Numbered from the stretch's first letter, positions 1 to 9,836 are shown. The stretch is 64,000 bases of DNA from Verrucomicrobiota bacterium (GCA_022710935.1 JAKLFY010000024.1:1-64000); one strand, 5' to 3'. Made by a program: numbers and translations. Notes: a model not told the origin generated them from the letters alone.

Positions 1-882
1 GGCCCGGGACGACGCCGGCGCCGGACGACCCGGCGTGCGACTCGCACCGGGCGCCGGGCTGAAGGATCTCGATGAGCGCAGGTCGGCGCCGGACTGGAGC
101 CATTCGTGGAGGACGCCCTGGCTGCGGTTGGTGCGGATCTCGCCCAGAGTCACCGGCAACAAGCCGCGCAGCCACTTCAGGCTTTCGATGTCCTGGGCCT
201 GCTCGGGAGCGACGACGAGGTGTCCGCCCCCATGCACCCACGCGAGCAGGGCGTTGACCTGGTTCACCTTCAGTTCCAGCGCCTTCTCGGAATTGAGGTA
301 GAGCGTGCCCAGTCCCTCGAGCGCCAGCGACTGGTCGGGAAACTGCTCGGGCGTCATCCGCGCCACCTGCGGCTGAATCTCGGGACGCCCCCCGCGCACC
401 TCGGGCAGCGTCGGCAGCCCGCCGAACGTGCGGGCCAAGCCGCCCACCATGAACGTCTCCCATCCGATATCCTTGGCCCGCAGATCGAGCCGTTCCCCGC
501 GCAGCTTGCGCTTGGCATCGTAGAGGCGCGCATCCCAACTGGCGTAGCGGCTCGCCCCCGCAAACACCGGCAGGGAAAACCGCTTCCGCGTGTTTGTCGG
601 CAGCTCGATACGCATGCGTCGCGCCTGGCCGGCCCCGACCTGCCGCGACGAAAGCTCGAACACGGCGTCGAATGCCGGACCGTCGTTGTAGATCTCGCAC
701 GCCACCGGGAACCACGCCGCCTCCCGGATGATCCCGTCGTTGCCACCGCCGCTCCCGTAGCCAAGAAAGACGTCGAATTGCAGTTCCGCGCGCGCACGTG
801 CGCCGGACAGAACCAACCCGACGGCCAGCGTCAACCAAGCCAACGCCCGGCGGCGCTGTCCGCTCTGCCGCAAGCTCATCAT
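1..882 (-). CDS. Exported protein of unknown family (partial, 3' end outside window)
   Basis: The frame is open for 294 codons from two adjacent ATGs (882 and 879) to base 1, so the C-terminus is missing. About 27 hydrophobic residues ending in ARARA form a signal peptide, followed by a mature part starting [10 protein letters not shown]. Around residues 165-245 there is a pattern [15 protein letters not shown], then [13 protein letters not shown]. This resembles the glutamine-amidotransferase-like segment of large exported proteins that in other bacteria are encoded near MoxR/DUF58/VWA clusters; that resemblance is from memory. No enzymatic motif is visible and no function is assigned. It is divergent from the glycoside-hydrolase gene that begins at 1111. 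Confidence 0.75.
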   Translation of the reverse strand, partial: MMSLRQSGQRRRALAWLTLAVGLVLSGARARAELQFDVFLGYGSGGGNDGIIREAAWFPVACEIYNDGPAFDAVFELSSRQVGAGQARRMRIELPTNTRKRFSLPVFAGASRYASWDARLYDAKRKLRGERLDLRAKDIGWETFMVGGLARTFGGLPTLPEVRGGRPEIQPQVARMTPEQFPDQSLALEGLGTLYLNSEKALELKVNQVNALLAWVHGGGHLVVAPEQAQDIESLKWLRGLLPVTLGEIRTNRSQGVLHEWLQSGADLRSSRSFSPAPGASRTPGRPAPASSRA

Positions 883-1110
883 GACGTTGTCGGTTCGCTT
901 CACGTCGCCCTAAATCCAGCCACCAGCGTTATAGTCCACCCCATCCCGGACGCAACGCCCGAATTCCGTCTTTCCGCTCCTGCGTCGCGGAAAGATGCGG
1001 CCCCGCTGCGCGGAGCTCCGTCGGGACCGACAACATGTTGGATCTGTTCCGACAAGCCCGGTTTTCTCTATCATCTTCCCGGTTGTGAGAAATCCCCATA
1101 GAATCCACGC

Positions 1111-4100
1111 ATGCGCCTGCCCCTGCTACTCATGCTGACGCCGCTGGTGGTTCGAACGGTGATTGGATCGACCGCGGCCTCCGAACCCCCGCCAACCCCG
1201 CGCGCCGCCGTCTGGCAAGGCGACGCGACTTCCGAAAACAGAGGGTTTGCCCGCGAGATTGGGCGGCTGGTGCAGAGTGCCGGCTGGGAGATCGAATTCC
1301 TCGACAGCGCGGCCCTGACCAATGTCACGCAGTTGACGGCGGATCGCTACGGACTCCTGGTTCTCCCCGGCGCCCGCCGCCTGCCGATGGAGAGCATCGC
1401 CTCGATTCAGTCCTACCTCGGGGCCGGCGGCGACATGATCGCCCTCGGTCTGCCGGCCTGGGACACGCCCGTGTTCAGCCTGGGCGACCGTTGGATGACC
1501 CGAGGCGAATACGAGGGCGCACTCGCCGATCAGAAGCCCCGGCGGTACTTGCTCCGGTTCGCGCCCGAACCCCAGACCCAAAACCAGCCGCCCGACACAT
1601 CCCGGATCGAGCCGGCACCGGTGCCGACCGATTCCGCCGCGCTCGAACTCTGGAGCCGGCACACAAACCTCCCGGACGCGCGCGCTGTGCGCACGGTGGA
1701 TAAGGGTCAAAACGGCGGCGCGCTGCACGTCACCCTGGATCGCCTCGAGGGCTGGGAGACTCTCGAGCCGCCGTCCCAGGCCTGGCCCTTTGCTCCCGAT
1801 CATACCCTCACTTGTTTCGAGGCCAAAGGCAGCGCCAACACCCGTCAACTGGCGGTCGAGTGGATCGAGCAGGACGGCTCGCGTTGGATTGCCACCGTCG
1901 ACCTCGCCCCGGAATGGCGCCGCTACGCCCTGCCCCCCGAGTCGTTCCGACCCTGGCAGCCTCCAGCGGGCCGAGGAGGCGCGGGCGATCGGGTCAACCT
2001 CGGCCGGTTGGCCCGCTTCACGCTGGGCCTGGCGCTGACCCACACGAGCGTCGAACCCGGAAAGCAGGAGTACTGGTTCGCCAATCTGGGCACCGCGCCA
2101 AATCCCTTCGGCGCCGCATCCGCCCCCGCAACCCTCCCCGTGCCCCGAATCGAATCCTTCGCGCCGGACTCCGTGGTCTATCCAGTCGGCACCGCGGTGA
2201 CAATCCGCCCGCCGCACTGGCAGGCACTGCTCGGCTCGAACAGCCCGGATGCCGCCCAAACCGGCGCGGCGGCGGTCGATGGCGTCGCCATCCCTGCCGG
2301 CCAATCGCTCGTGGCGATGCATCCGCGCCCCCGCGGTATCGGCTTTGACCAGGATCGCCCCTATCGCTGGCAGCCCATTCTCGAAGCGCTGGACCTCGAG
2401 ACATCGGACTTCCGGGGAACCATGGCGGCGCTGATTGCGCACCTCAAACCGCCGTATCGCGACAGTGTCTGGGCACTCTTCACCCCGGGCGATCCCGCGT
2501 TCTATCGCCAACCGGCGGTCGCCGGCTGGATCGAGCAGATGGCACGCCGGCTGCGCACACCCGTCTACCTGGCCGAGGGCGGCAGTCAGTTCTTCACCCT
2601 GTTTCCAGATCAGACGGCGCCGATCGGCGCGCGCGTGGCGAATGTGGGAGGGCGCGCCGCAGCGAACCTGCAAGTCGTCCTGACCGTGAGCGACAGAGGC
2701 CTCGGGACCCCGATCCACCTTCACCAGCAGGCGCTGAACGTCGAGGCTCATGGGACGGCGATCGTGACAAATGCATGGACTCCGGGTCCGTGGCCCGAGC
2801 AAGGCTGCGTCGTCGCGGCCCAACTGCTGGCGGACAACCGGGTCATCGACGAACTGCGCCACGATTTGAACCGCTGGCAACCGAAGGCCGAGCCCGAGTT
2901 CCTCGAAGCGCGCGACGGCGCCTTCTGGATCGCGGGGCGGCGGTGGAAGGCCCATGGCGTGAATTACATGCCCTCCTCGGGCATCGGGGTCGTCAGCGCG
3001 TTTTTCGAGTACTGGCTGGGCCGCGGAGCATACGATCCCGAGGTGATCGGACGCGATCTGCGGCGCATCAAGGCGATGGGCCTCAATTCCATCAGCGCGT
3101 TCGTCTACCATCGCGACCTGCGCGCCCAGCACCTGCTCGATCTGCTCTTCCAATGCGAACAACTCGATCTCAAGGTCAATCTCTCGCTCCGGCCCGGCAC
3201 GCCCATGGACTTTCGATGGGACGAAATGCGCGCCCTCATCGAGCATTACCGCATCGCGCGCAACGACACGGTCATCGCCTACGACCTCGCCTGGGAACCG
3301 AGCCACTACGATCAGCGCCATCAGCAACGCCACTACACGCAAGCCTGGGCGGATTGGGTGCGCCGCCGCCACGGTTCCCCCGCCCAGGCTCTCGAAGCCT
3401 GGGGCGAACAAAGCACAGACTCCCGCCCCTCGACGCCGAGCACCGACAACACCGCGGACGTGCCCGTGCCCGCGATGTCCGAACTGACCCGGGACGGCCC
3501 GTGGCGCAGGCGCGTCGCCGATTACCGCGCCTTCCTCGACGAACTGCTGGCCGGCAAATACGCCGAGGCGGGCCGCCTGGTCCGATCGATCGACCCGAAT
3601 CACCCCGTCAGTTTTCGAATGCAGCACGCGGGCGACCCCACCTACAATGCCGAGGGGATGCTGCCCTATGATTTCTACGGCCTGCGCGACGCCGTGGACA
3701 TTTGGGAACCCGAGGCGTACGGACGCATTGGCGACTGGGAGCGCGTCAAGCCGGGCCACTTCACCGCCGCCTACGCCCGCCTCTGCGATCCGGCCAAACC
3801 GGTCCTCTGGTCCGAGATGGGCTACAGCGTCTGGGATCCCCAACGCCGCGCGCCCGATCGAGGCAGGCTCGAGTTCGCCGCGCGCTATTACCGGGACTTC
3901 TACCGCATGCTGCGCGAGTCGGGCGCGGACGGCGTCTTCTTCTGGTGGTACCCCGGGGGCTACCGGGCGAATGAAAACAGCGACTTCGGCATTCTCCATC
4001 CCGACGGCACCGACCGCCCCGTCACCCGCGCGATCCGTGACGCGGGGCCGGCGTTTCTCGCCGCGCCAAAGCCGCCGCCGCCCACCCATTGGATCACGGT

Positions 4101-4227
4101 GGACCGCGACCGCGATGCGCGCGGCCTGCACGGAATCTACGAGTCGGTCAAAACCGAGTACTGGAGCATCGTCGAGGCCAGTGGCCAGGCCGGCCTCAGA
4201 TGGAAACGAACACCCGGCACGCGCTAA
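1111..4227 (+). CDS. Large exported glycoside-hydrolase-like protein (TIM barrel)
   Basis: This is a 1038-residue protein with a signal peptide (about residues 1-24, MRLPLLLMLTPLVV then a small-residue cleavage site). Residues 30-130 look like a class-I amidotransferase/ThuA-like fold (YGLLVLPGARRLP). A beta-sandwich, carbohydrate-binding-like stretch follows near 180-310. The C-terminal third reads as a beta/alpha barrel of the cellulase/GH2/GH42 type, with WEPS (E729) as candidate acid/base and LWSEMGYS (E902) as candidate nucleophile. It probably hydrolyses a glycan in the periplasm or outside the cell; the substrate cannot be told. Its TAA stop is the first three bases of a palindromic repeat (4225-4295). 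A 1064-1095 segment upstream resembles the repeat found near 12540. Confidence 0.8.
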   Translation: MRLPLLLMLTPLVVRTVIGSTAASEPPPTPRAAVWQGDATSENRGFAREIGRLVQSAGWEIEFLDSAALTNVTQLTADRYGLLVLPGARRLPMESIASIQSYLGAGGDMIALGLPAWDTPVFSLGDRWMTRGEYEGALADQKPRRYLLRFAPEPQTQNQPPDTSRIEPAPVPTDSAALELWSRHTNLPDARAVRTVDKGQNGGALHVTLDRLEGWETLEPPSQAWPFAPDHTLTCFEAKGSANTRQLAVEWIEQDGSRWIATVDLAPEWRRYALPPESFRPWQPPAGRGGAGDRVNLGRLARFTLGLALTHTSVEPGKQEYWFANLGTAPNPFGAASAPATLPVPRIESFAPDSVVYPVGTAVTIRPPHWQALLGSNSPDAAQTGAAAVDGVAIPAGQSLVAMHPRPRGIGFDQDRPYRWQPILEALDLETSDFRGTMAALIAHLKPPYRDSVWALFTPGDPAFYRQPAVAGWIEQMARRLRTPVYLAEGGSQFFTLFPDQTAPIGARVANVGGRAAANLQVVLTVSDRGLGTPIHLHQQALNVEAHGTAIVTNAWTPGPWPEQGCVVAAQLLADNRVIDELRHDLNRWQPKAEPEFLEARDGAFWIAGRRWKAHGVNYMPSSGIGVVSAFFEYWLGRGAYDPEVIGRDLRRIKAMGLNSISAFVYHRDLRAQHLLDLLFQCEQLDLKVNLSLRPGTPMDFRWDEMRALIEHYRIARNDTVIAYDLAWEPSHYDQRHQQRHYTQAWADWVRRRHGSPAQALEAWGEQSTDSRPSTPSTDNTADVPVPAMSELTRDGPWRRRVADYRAFLDELLAGKYAEAGRLVRSIDPNHPVSFRMQHAGDPTYNAEGMLPYDFYGLRDAVDIWEPEAYGRIGDWERVKPGHFTAAYARLCDPAKPVLWSEMGYSVWDPQRRAPDRGRLEFAARYYRDFYRMLRESGADGVFFWWYPGGYRANENSDFGILHPDGTDRPVTRAIRDAGPAFLAAPKPPPPTHWITVDRDRDARGLHGIYESVKTEYWSIVEASGQAGLRWKRTPGTR

Positions 4228-4295
4228 CCCGCATAGCAGTCATCTTGCGAAGTCCGACCGCCCTGTGCCCTATCGGGGTGTAAATATGCGGGTTA
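4225..4295. repeat. Palindromic border repeat, copy 1
   Basis: The arms TAACCCGCAT (4225-4234) and ATGCGGGTTA (4286-4295) are perfect inverted repeats of 10 bases around a 51-bp centre. The left arm supplies the TAA stop of the upstream glycoside-hydrolase gene. The same arm motif recurs near 14553, 21362, 37849, 51114 and 61628. Confidence 0.75.
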
Positions 4296-4393
4296 AAGCC
4301 GCTCGATTTTAATTAAACAGTACTTGACAGTGTCGTCCTTCGCAGGCAGTGTGGTCCGCGATGGATGCCCCGCGCATTTGACCGGACGTTGTT

Positions 4394-4795
4394 ATGGGAT
4401 CAGGAACGGAGACGATGACGCTGGTGGAGTTGGCCGAACGGTCCGGTGTGCCGGGGCGAACCATTCGGTTCTATGTCAGTCGCGGGCTCCTGCCCGGCCC
4501 GGTCAAGGCCGGTCGCGGGGCGACTTACGGAGAGGAGCATCTGCGGCGGTTGCGGGAGATTGCGAGCCTTCAAGCGGCGGGGCTGACGCTGGGGGAGATC
4601 GCGGGGCGCCTGGGCGGCGGGCGGGACGGGATCGAGCGTCTGGAGGCGGCGGCCTGGTGGGAATACCGGGTTGCGGCGGACGTCTCGGTGCATGTTCGGG
4701 CGGGGATCAGCCCGTGGCGCCTGCGGCAGATCAGGAAGCATGTGGCGGACATGGTCTCGGGCCTCCGGAAACAAGAAAGCGAGGAACGATCATGA
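4394..4795 (+). CDS. MerR-family transcriptional regulator
   Basis: This 133-residue protein opens with a MerR winged helix-turn-helix (residues 8-75: MTLVELAERSGVPGRTIRFY, then the wing RGLLPGP and a YGEEHLRRL helix). It lacks the cysteines of metal-sensing MerR proteins and ends in a short basic/helical tail, so the ligand is unknown. An alternative start is the ATG at 4415, which fits the domain edge better. The stop overlaps the ATG of the VIT/VWA gene as ATGA, so the pair is translationally coupled. A TTGACA hexamer (4324-4329) and a 9-bp palindrome GACAGTGTC (4326-4334) lie upstream and could be promoter and operator; no convincing -10 was seen. Confidence 0.88.
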   Translation: MGSGTETMTLVELAERSGVPGRTIRFYVSRGLLPGPVKAGRGATYGEEHLRRLREIASLQAAGLTLGEIAGRLGGGRDGIERLEAAAWWEYRVAADVSVHVRAGISPWRLRQIRKHVADMVSGLRKQESEERS

Positions 4796-7170
4796 ATGAC
4801 GAAGCGAGCGGATTCACGGTGTTGGATGTCAAGACCGGCCAGGCGGCGCCGCTGGCCATGGAAGGGCTCTGGCTGGCCGGGCGGGTGCTGCCGGTTGGAG
4901 CGCGTCTCCTGGTGGTTCACACCTTTCGTTCAGCGGAGGCGCGACCACTCGAAGTCGTGTACGCGTTCGGGTTGCCCCGGGATGCGGCCTTGAGGCGATT
5001 CAGGATTGTGGGCGATGGCTTTCAGGTGCGATCCGATCTCCGACGACTCGGGGAGGCGCAGGCGGAGTACGAGCGGGGGATCAGCCAAGGCCACCTGGCG
5101 GCGCTGATGCGGACATACCGGGACGGGCGCGTCAACCTGAGCGTGGGGAACATCCGCCCGGGCGAATTGGTGAAAGTCTATCTGGAACTGGTGGCGGGGG
5201 TGGATCTGAGCGATGACGGGTTGCGTTTCCGTTTTCCATTCACTCTGGCGCCCTGCTACCACCGCGGCGCCCGCGCAGTCGAGATCGAGCCCGGGGCGGG
5301 TGAGATGGAGCTGCCGGAGGCGGAGTTTGGGGACTTGCTCCTGCCGCGGTATCTGACCGACACGGGCGCCCTGCACAGCGTCGGTTTCGATTTGTCTGTC
5401 GGAGGGGGCGGCGCGATTGGCGCCGTGGGTTCGCCCTCTCACGCCCTGCGCATCGCGAATCTCGGGACGGACGATGTGCGCGTCGGTTTGAGCCGGGAGA
5501 AGGACGTGCCCGACCGCGACCTGGTGCTGGACATTCGCATGAGGCAGGCGGCGACCCGGTTTTCCGGGGGGCGCTGCCGCGACGGCAAGGCCCGGTTCAC
5601 GGCGGTGGTCCCATCGACACTCCTGGGCAAGGCCCCGCGGACATCGAAGTCCGTGGTGTTTGTCCTCGATCGCTCGGGGTCGATGGCGGGGCCGGCCATC
5701 GAGCAGGCGAAGAAGGCGGTCGAGGCGTGCCTTGGAACGCTCGGGGAGTCGGATCGTTTTGGGTTTGTGGCTTTCGACGACCAGGCGGATCTGTTCGCGC
5801 CCAGCCTGGCACACGCAAGCATCGAGAACCGTCAACTCTTGCGCCAATTCCTGCTCGGGATCGACGCGCGCGGCGGGACGGAACTGGGTCAGGGCCTTCG
5901 GGAGGCGGTTCGATTGGCCGGTGCGGACCGCGTCGAGCTGATTCTGATCACGGACGGACAGGTGGCTGGGACCGAGGATCTGCTGGGACAGGTCCAGGCT
6001 GCCGGCGCGCGGCTGCATTGCCTGGGCATCGGCGCGGCCAGTCAGGACCGTTTCCTCACGCTGTTGGCCCGCACCTCCGGGGGCGTCAGCCGCTTTCCGA
6101 CCCCGCGCGAGCGTGTGGACACGGCGGCATTGGATCTGTTTGCGGCGATTGGCGCGCCGGTGGCGTCGGACGTTCAGGTGGATTTCGGCGAACTTCCGGG
6201 CGGGCGCGGCATCCTGAAGACCGTGTCGAGTGTTTACGCGGGGCATCCTCTCGTCGTGATGGGCGAAACCTCTGGCGAGGCAAGAGGGAGCCTGCGCGTC
6301 ACCTGGAACAGCGGAGGCAGTGCCGGTGAACTTCGGGTGGATCTGCAACCCAGCCGAGATTGCGAGGCGGAGACTGTGCGATTGCTGCAAGGGGCGCGCT
6401 TGATCACCGAACTCGAATCGGGCGTGAGAGGAGAATGGCCGGCCAACCCGCAGCGCGCGGAGGCCAAACGTGAGGATCGCCGGCTAATCGAAAAGTTGGA
6501 GGCGACGAGCCTCGAGTATGGCCTGGCCAGCCGAGCCATGGCTTTGGTGGCGATCGTCGAGCGTCAGGGTGACGACGCCTCCCAGGTGCCAACGACGCGC
6601 GTGGTGCCGCTCGGCATGCCCCAGGATGTGGCGTTCAAGAGCTACTTCATGGCGGCCTCGGGCCCTCCGGGCGCGGCGGGACGGATGGCGCAGGACTTCG
6701 CGCTGAGATGCGCACCCCCAAGTCATTTCGCGGACATCCGATGCGCATTTCTCAGGTTCCCACGCCCCGGCATGCCGACGGAGAGTTTAAACACAGTCGA
6801 CGATCGGCTTGTGGACTTCGCCGTGCGTTTACAGCCCGACGGAGGCATGCCGGGACAAACCGATGGCGAGCGCGTGGTGCGAACGCTGATCCTGTTGGTC
6901 GCGTTCCTGGCATTTGGGCACACCAGCCGGAGCGGCCCGTTCCGCCTGCATGTGCAAAAGATGGTCTCGTTCCTCAAACAGCAACTGCCAAACGCGGTTC
7001 CGACCGAGCGCCGGGAACCGATCGCGCGGATGCTGGCCAACGTCGAAGCCGGCGGGTCCTGCACCCTGCGGAAGCCGGAGGCGGCCTTGGACCTGCTCGG
7101 ATCGTCCCGTGCGATCGACTGGCCGGCGTGGGAAGCAATCGAAAAGGGGATCGCCGCGCCGACTCCGTGA
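4792..7170 (+). CDS. VIT and von Willebrand A domain protein
   Basis: This is a 792-residue protein without a signal peptide. Residues 1-130 form a VIT (vault/inter-alpha-trypsin) domain: PLEVVYAFGLPRDAALRRF and the typical QAEYERGISQGHLAAL helix. Residues 285-450 are a VWA domain with an apparently complete MIDAS: D293-R-S-G-S297, T363 in RGGTELGQGL, and D388 in LITDG. The C-terminal part has an AVRLQPDGGMPGQ segment, like the tail of VWA5A-type proteins. A metal-dependent protein-protein interaction role is likely; the partner is unknown. It starts at the ATG overlapping the merR stop, since upstream in-frame sequence lies inside merR. VIT-VWA proteins are common in Verrucomicrobiota, but the one-to-one coupling to a MerR regulator is notable. 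Confidence 0.92.
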   Translation: MNDEASGFTVLDVKTGQAAPLAMEGLWLAGRVLPVGARLLVVHTFRSAEARPLEVVYAFGLPRDAALRRFRIVGDGFQVRSDLRRLGEAQAEYERGISQGHLAALMRTYRDGRVNLSVGNIRPGELVKVYLELVAGVDLSDDGLRFRFPFTLAPCYHRGARAVEIEPGAGEMELPEAEFGDLLLPRYLTDTGALHSVGFDLSVGGGGAIGAVGSPSHALRIANLGTDDVRVGLSREKDVPDRDLVLDIRMRQAATRFSGGRCRDGKARFTAVVPSTLLGKAPRTSKSVVFVLDRSGSMAGPAIEQAKKAVEACLGTLGESDRFGFVAFDDQADLFAPSLAHASIENRQLLRQFLLGIDARGGTELGQGLREAVRLAGADRVELILITDGQVAGTEDLLGQVQAAGARLHCLGIGAASQDRFLTLLARTSGGVSRFPTPRERVDTAALDLFAAIGAPVASDVQVDFGELPGGRGILKTVSSVYAGHPLVVMGETSGEARGSLRVTWNSGGSAGELRVDLQPSRDCEAETVRLLQGARLITELESGVRGEWPANPQRAEAKREDRRLIEKLEATSLEYGLASRAMALVAIVERQGDDASQVPTTRVVPLGMPQDVAFKSYFMAASGPPGAAGRMAQDFALRCAPPSHFADIRCAFLRFPRPGMPTESLNTVDDRLVDFAVRLQPDGGMPGQTDGERVVRTLILLVAFLAFGHTSRSGPFRLHVQKMVSFLKQQLPNAVPTERREPIARMLANVEAGGSCTLRKPEAALDLLGSSRAIDWPAWEAIEKGIAAPTP

Positions 7171-7285
7171 GGTGAAGTTCCGTTTCGGCCTCATGCCTTG
7201 GCGCTGCCTGCGCACGGCTTGCCTCGGGGTTGTCTGTCGCCGGGCTGTCTTGCCTCTGCGCCATCGAGAAGGCACGATCCCGCGG

Positions 7286-9175
7286 ATGAATCTCCGCGTG
7301 TTGTGGCTCGGAATGATGATTGTCCTGCCGGCGCTCTCAGGAGCCCCGGCGCCCGCGCAGGTCAAGACCTTCGACGCGCGCTCCTATCGGCGCATTGATG
7401 TCCGGGACCCGGCGCAGGCCCGTCGCGCGTGGGATGCCCTTCATCTGCTCGCCGCCCTGCAGGGCCTGGCCAATCGCGACGCGCCGCGTTTCTACGTCTT
7501 GTTCGCGCAGGACTTTCAGGTTGATACAGATCAATTCTGGCTTGACTGGCTGCGCGGGGAGGACGGCTGGCTCAAGGACACGCTGCCGCAACCGGTTGCC
7601 GACATCGATGCCGCGCTGGCCGCCTTGAGACCGCACTACACCGGGCTCGTGGTCTACGATCCGAATGTGCCAGCCACCGCATGCGTCGCGTCGACCGCGG
7701 CCGGGTGTGAGCGGCTCCTGCCGGTGCGCTACGATCCGTCTCCCGACTCGCTCTTCACCCGCTGCGCGCGCACACTCGACCTGCCGGTCGGCCTCTGGCT
7801 GGTCCATCCCGACGGCTCGAGCAAGTTCACCGGCTCGGGTCAGATTCCGGACTCGGCCAAGCCGTCGTCGGGAAGCGCGAAAATCGACGCGTACCGCTGG
7901 GCTGCCGCGCGCTACCTCGCAACGGGCCGATGCGATCCGCGTTTTGCGGCGTATTACATGGATGCCGACTGGCTGCGGCGCCCGGGCAATGCGCCGGCGG
8001 ACAACCACACCCTGCCCAACCACGACTATTTCATTGCCCGTCGCGCCTTCTTCTTCGATCTCTCGCCGTGGGGGGACGAGGCCCCCGTGGACGATCCCGG
8101 ACAATCGGTGGGGCTCGATCGCCGAATGCTTCTTGACCTCCTGCGCGCATTCCACGACGGGACCCGGGGCGGCATCACCAAGATCGGCGGCTTTCCCCCC
8201 TGGCCTTTCAAGTACACAACCCACGGCGGGGCTGGGCGACACCAACCCGTCCCCACCGAATGGGAATTCACCCGGCTCATTTCCCAGTTCAATGCCTACC
8301 ACGAGGCCGACGCCGCCAGCCACGGCGCGATGGCGAACGCCTCCTTCTTTCAGCACTACCCGCTGGCCACTCCCTACCGCCAGCCCAATCCAATCCCGTC
8401 ACGCGCCCAGTGGCAGGCCCGGGGCTATGTGACCCCCGACGGACGGGTCGCGTCGAAGTTGTTCGTCGGGCACTACGTCGGCGACTACGATGCGCCCTCG
8501 TGGCTCTACAAAGCCGTGCCCGCCTTCTTCCGAGATCCCGCTCGGGGACAGGTGCCCCTGGGCTGGGCCTTCGATCCCAACCTGGCCGATCGCGCCCCGC
8601 AGGCGCTGGTCTATGCCTATCGCCATGCCACAACCAATGACTTCTTCATCGCAGGCGACTCCGGCGCCGGGTATCTGAACCCACGCGCCCTCACGGCGCG
8701 TCCCGACTCCGGTTTACCCTCGGGCCTGGCCGCCTGGGAAGCGCACTGCCGGCGCGCCTACGGAGACTGGGGAATGACGATTACCGGTTTCGCCCTCGAT
8801 GGATCGGCCGGCGCGTCCACCGCCACCGAGTTCATGGCTTACAAATCCTTCAGTCCCGATGGCATCGGCACTCACTTCGAGCCTCAGCCGCGCCTGATCG
8901 CCGGAATCCCGACCTGTCCGGAGAAGGACCTTCCCAACGGCGCGGCCGAAGCCGCCGCCCTGATCGCCCGACGCGCGGAAGCTCGCGGTGCGGGCCCGGG
9001 ATTCCTCTGGGCGCGGAGCATCCTGAAGCCGCCCCGGTGGTATGCCGAGGTGTCGGCGCTGCTGCGGGAGCGGCATTCGCACCTGGCAATCGAGGTCGTC
9101 GATCCCTATACGTTCTTCGGGCTGATCCGACTGGCCTTGGACCCCGGCGGCGCGGGAGGCAGCCCGGGCTACTGA
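7286..9175 (+). CDS. GxGYxYP-family exported protein
   Basis: This is a 629-residue protein with a signal peptide (MNLRVLWLGMMIVLPALSGA, cleaved near PAPAQ). The signature motif that names the GxGYxYP family is present as G460-A-G-Y-L-N-P466, and the N-terminal half matches the family's conserved HLLAALQGLANRDAPRFYV segment. The family is widespread in carbohydrate-degrading Bacteroidota and Verrucomicrobiota and is suspected, not proven, to act on glycans. The start is at ATG 7286, because the in-frame sequence before it overlaps the VIT gene and is not protein-like. The gene ends tail to tail with the minus-strand DUF2959 gene, sharing 7 bp (9169-9175). Confidence 0.9.
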   Translation: MNLRVLWLGMMIVLPALSGAPAPAQVKTFDARSYRRIDVRDPAQARRAWDALHLLAALQGLANRDAPRFYVLFAQDFQVDTDQFWLDWLRGEDGWLKDTLPQPVADIDAALAALRPHYTGLVVYDPNVPATACVASTAAGCERLLPVRYDPSPDSLFTRCARTLDLPVGLWLVHPDGSSKFTGSGQIPDSAKPSSGSAKIDAYRWAAARYLATGRCDPRFAAYYMDADWLRRPGNAPADNHTLPNHDYFIARRAFFFDLSPWGDEAPVDDPGQSVGLDRRMLLDLLRAFHDGTRGGITKIGGFPPWPFKYTTHGGAGRHQPVPTEWEFTRLISQFNAYHEADAASHGAMANASFFQHYPLATPYRQPNPIPSRAQWQARGYVTPDGRVASKLFVGHYVGDYDAPSWLYKAVPAFFRDPARGQVPLGWAFDPNLADRAPQALVYAYRHATTNDFFIAGDSGAGYLNPRALTARPDSGLPSGLAAWEAHCRRAYGDWGMTITGFALDGSAGASTATEFMAYKSFSPDGIGTHFEPQPRLIAGIPTCPEKDLPNGAAEAAALIARRAEARGAGPGFLWARSILKPPRWYAEVSALLRERHSHLAIEVVDPYTFFGLIRLALDPGGAGGSPGY

Positions 9176-9834
9176 GGAAGGGTTTTGATGAAGTTGTCGG
9201 CCTCGGCGATGCTGGCATTCATCCGGGCGATCAGCTCCTCGATCTGCCCCTGGATGGCGGACGCTTCGCCCTTGAGCGATCCGATCGCAGCCGCATTGAG
9301 GTTGTGCTTGAGATAGAGCACGTGGTCCTTGAGTTGGGTCAGAACAGGCTTCATCGACTCCTCCGAGGCGTGCACGGATCGGGAGAGCTGGCCGAAGCGG
9401 TCCTTGGTCTCCTGCAACTGCCGCCGGCTGTTCTCCGCAAAGGCCGGGTTGCTGAACTGCCCGAGTTCCTTCTCCCATTCGCTGAACATGGACTTGGCGA
9501 TGCCCTCCATGTTCTCGATGCGTTTGCGGACCTCCTTGGCTTGGGCATCGCAGGCCTCGTGCGACGATTTCAGCTTGTCGTACACCTTCTCGAGTTCGCC
9601 CCCGTCGAAGGCGTACAACTCCTTCAGCCGGGTCATGGCGTCCTTGAATTCCTCCTGGGTCTGCTGCTGCTCCTCCTGCAAGGCGGCAACCGATTTCTTC
9701 AGCAATTCCCGCTTCTCGTAGCCAAACACGTTTTCGAGTGTCTTGTTGTAGACGGTCTGACAACCGCTCCCCAAAACGGCCAGCGCCGCCATCACACACC
9801 AGACAGCCGACCCGGCAGACGAACGATGTCTCAT
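9169..9834 (-). CDS. DUF2959 family lipoprotein
   Basis: This is a 221-residue protein with a lipoprotein signal peptide whose lipobox is LGSGC. The mature protein begins QTVYNKTLENVFGYEKRELL, the hallmark opening of the DUF2959 family, and is almost entirely helical and charged, with heptads over residues 45-210. It is probably an outer-membrane-anchored, coiled-coil periplasmic protein of unknown function. The ATG at 9834 follows the wrbA stop by only 2 bases, so both genes belong to one minus-strand operon. Confidence 0.92.
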   Translation of the reverse strand: MRHRSSAGSAVWCVMAALAVLGSGCQTVYNKTLENVFGYEKRELLKKSVAALQEEQQQTQEEFKDAMTRLKELYAFDGGELEKVYDKLKSSHEACDAQAKEVRKRIENMEGIAKSMFSEWEKELGQFSNPAFAENSRRQLQETKDRFGQLSRSVHASEESMKPVLTQLKDHVLYLKHNLNAAAIGSLKGEASAIQGQIEELIARMNASIAEADNFIKTLPQ

Positions 9835-9836
9835 AA

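Noticed and set aside
106-1101. Long open frame on the plus strand
   Set aside because: The opposite strand (882 to 1) encodes a signal-peptide protein with normal composition; the plus frame is an Arg/Pro/His-rich shadow typical of GC-rich DNA.
1126-4131. 1001-codon open frame on the minus strand
   Set aside because: Antisense shadow of the exported glycoside-hydrolase gene; no domain, composition unlike a real protein.
4324-4791. N-terminal extension of the VIT/VWA frame
   Set aside because: It overlaps merR in another frame and reads as Gly/Arg-rich noise; the ATG at 4792 overlaps the merR stop and begins the VIT domain.
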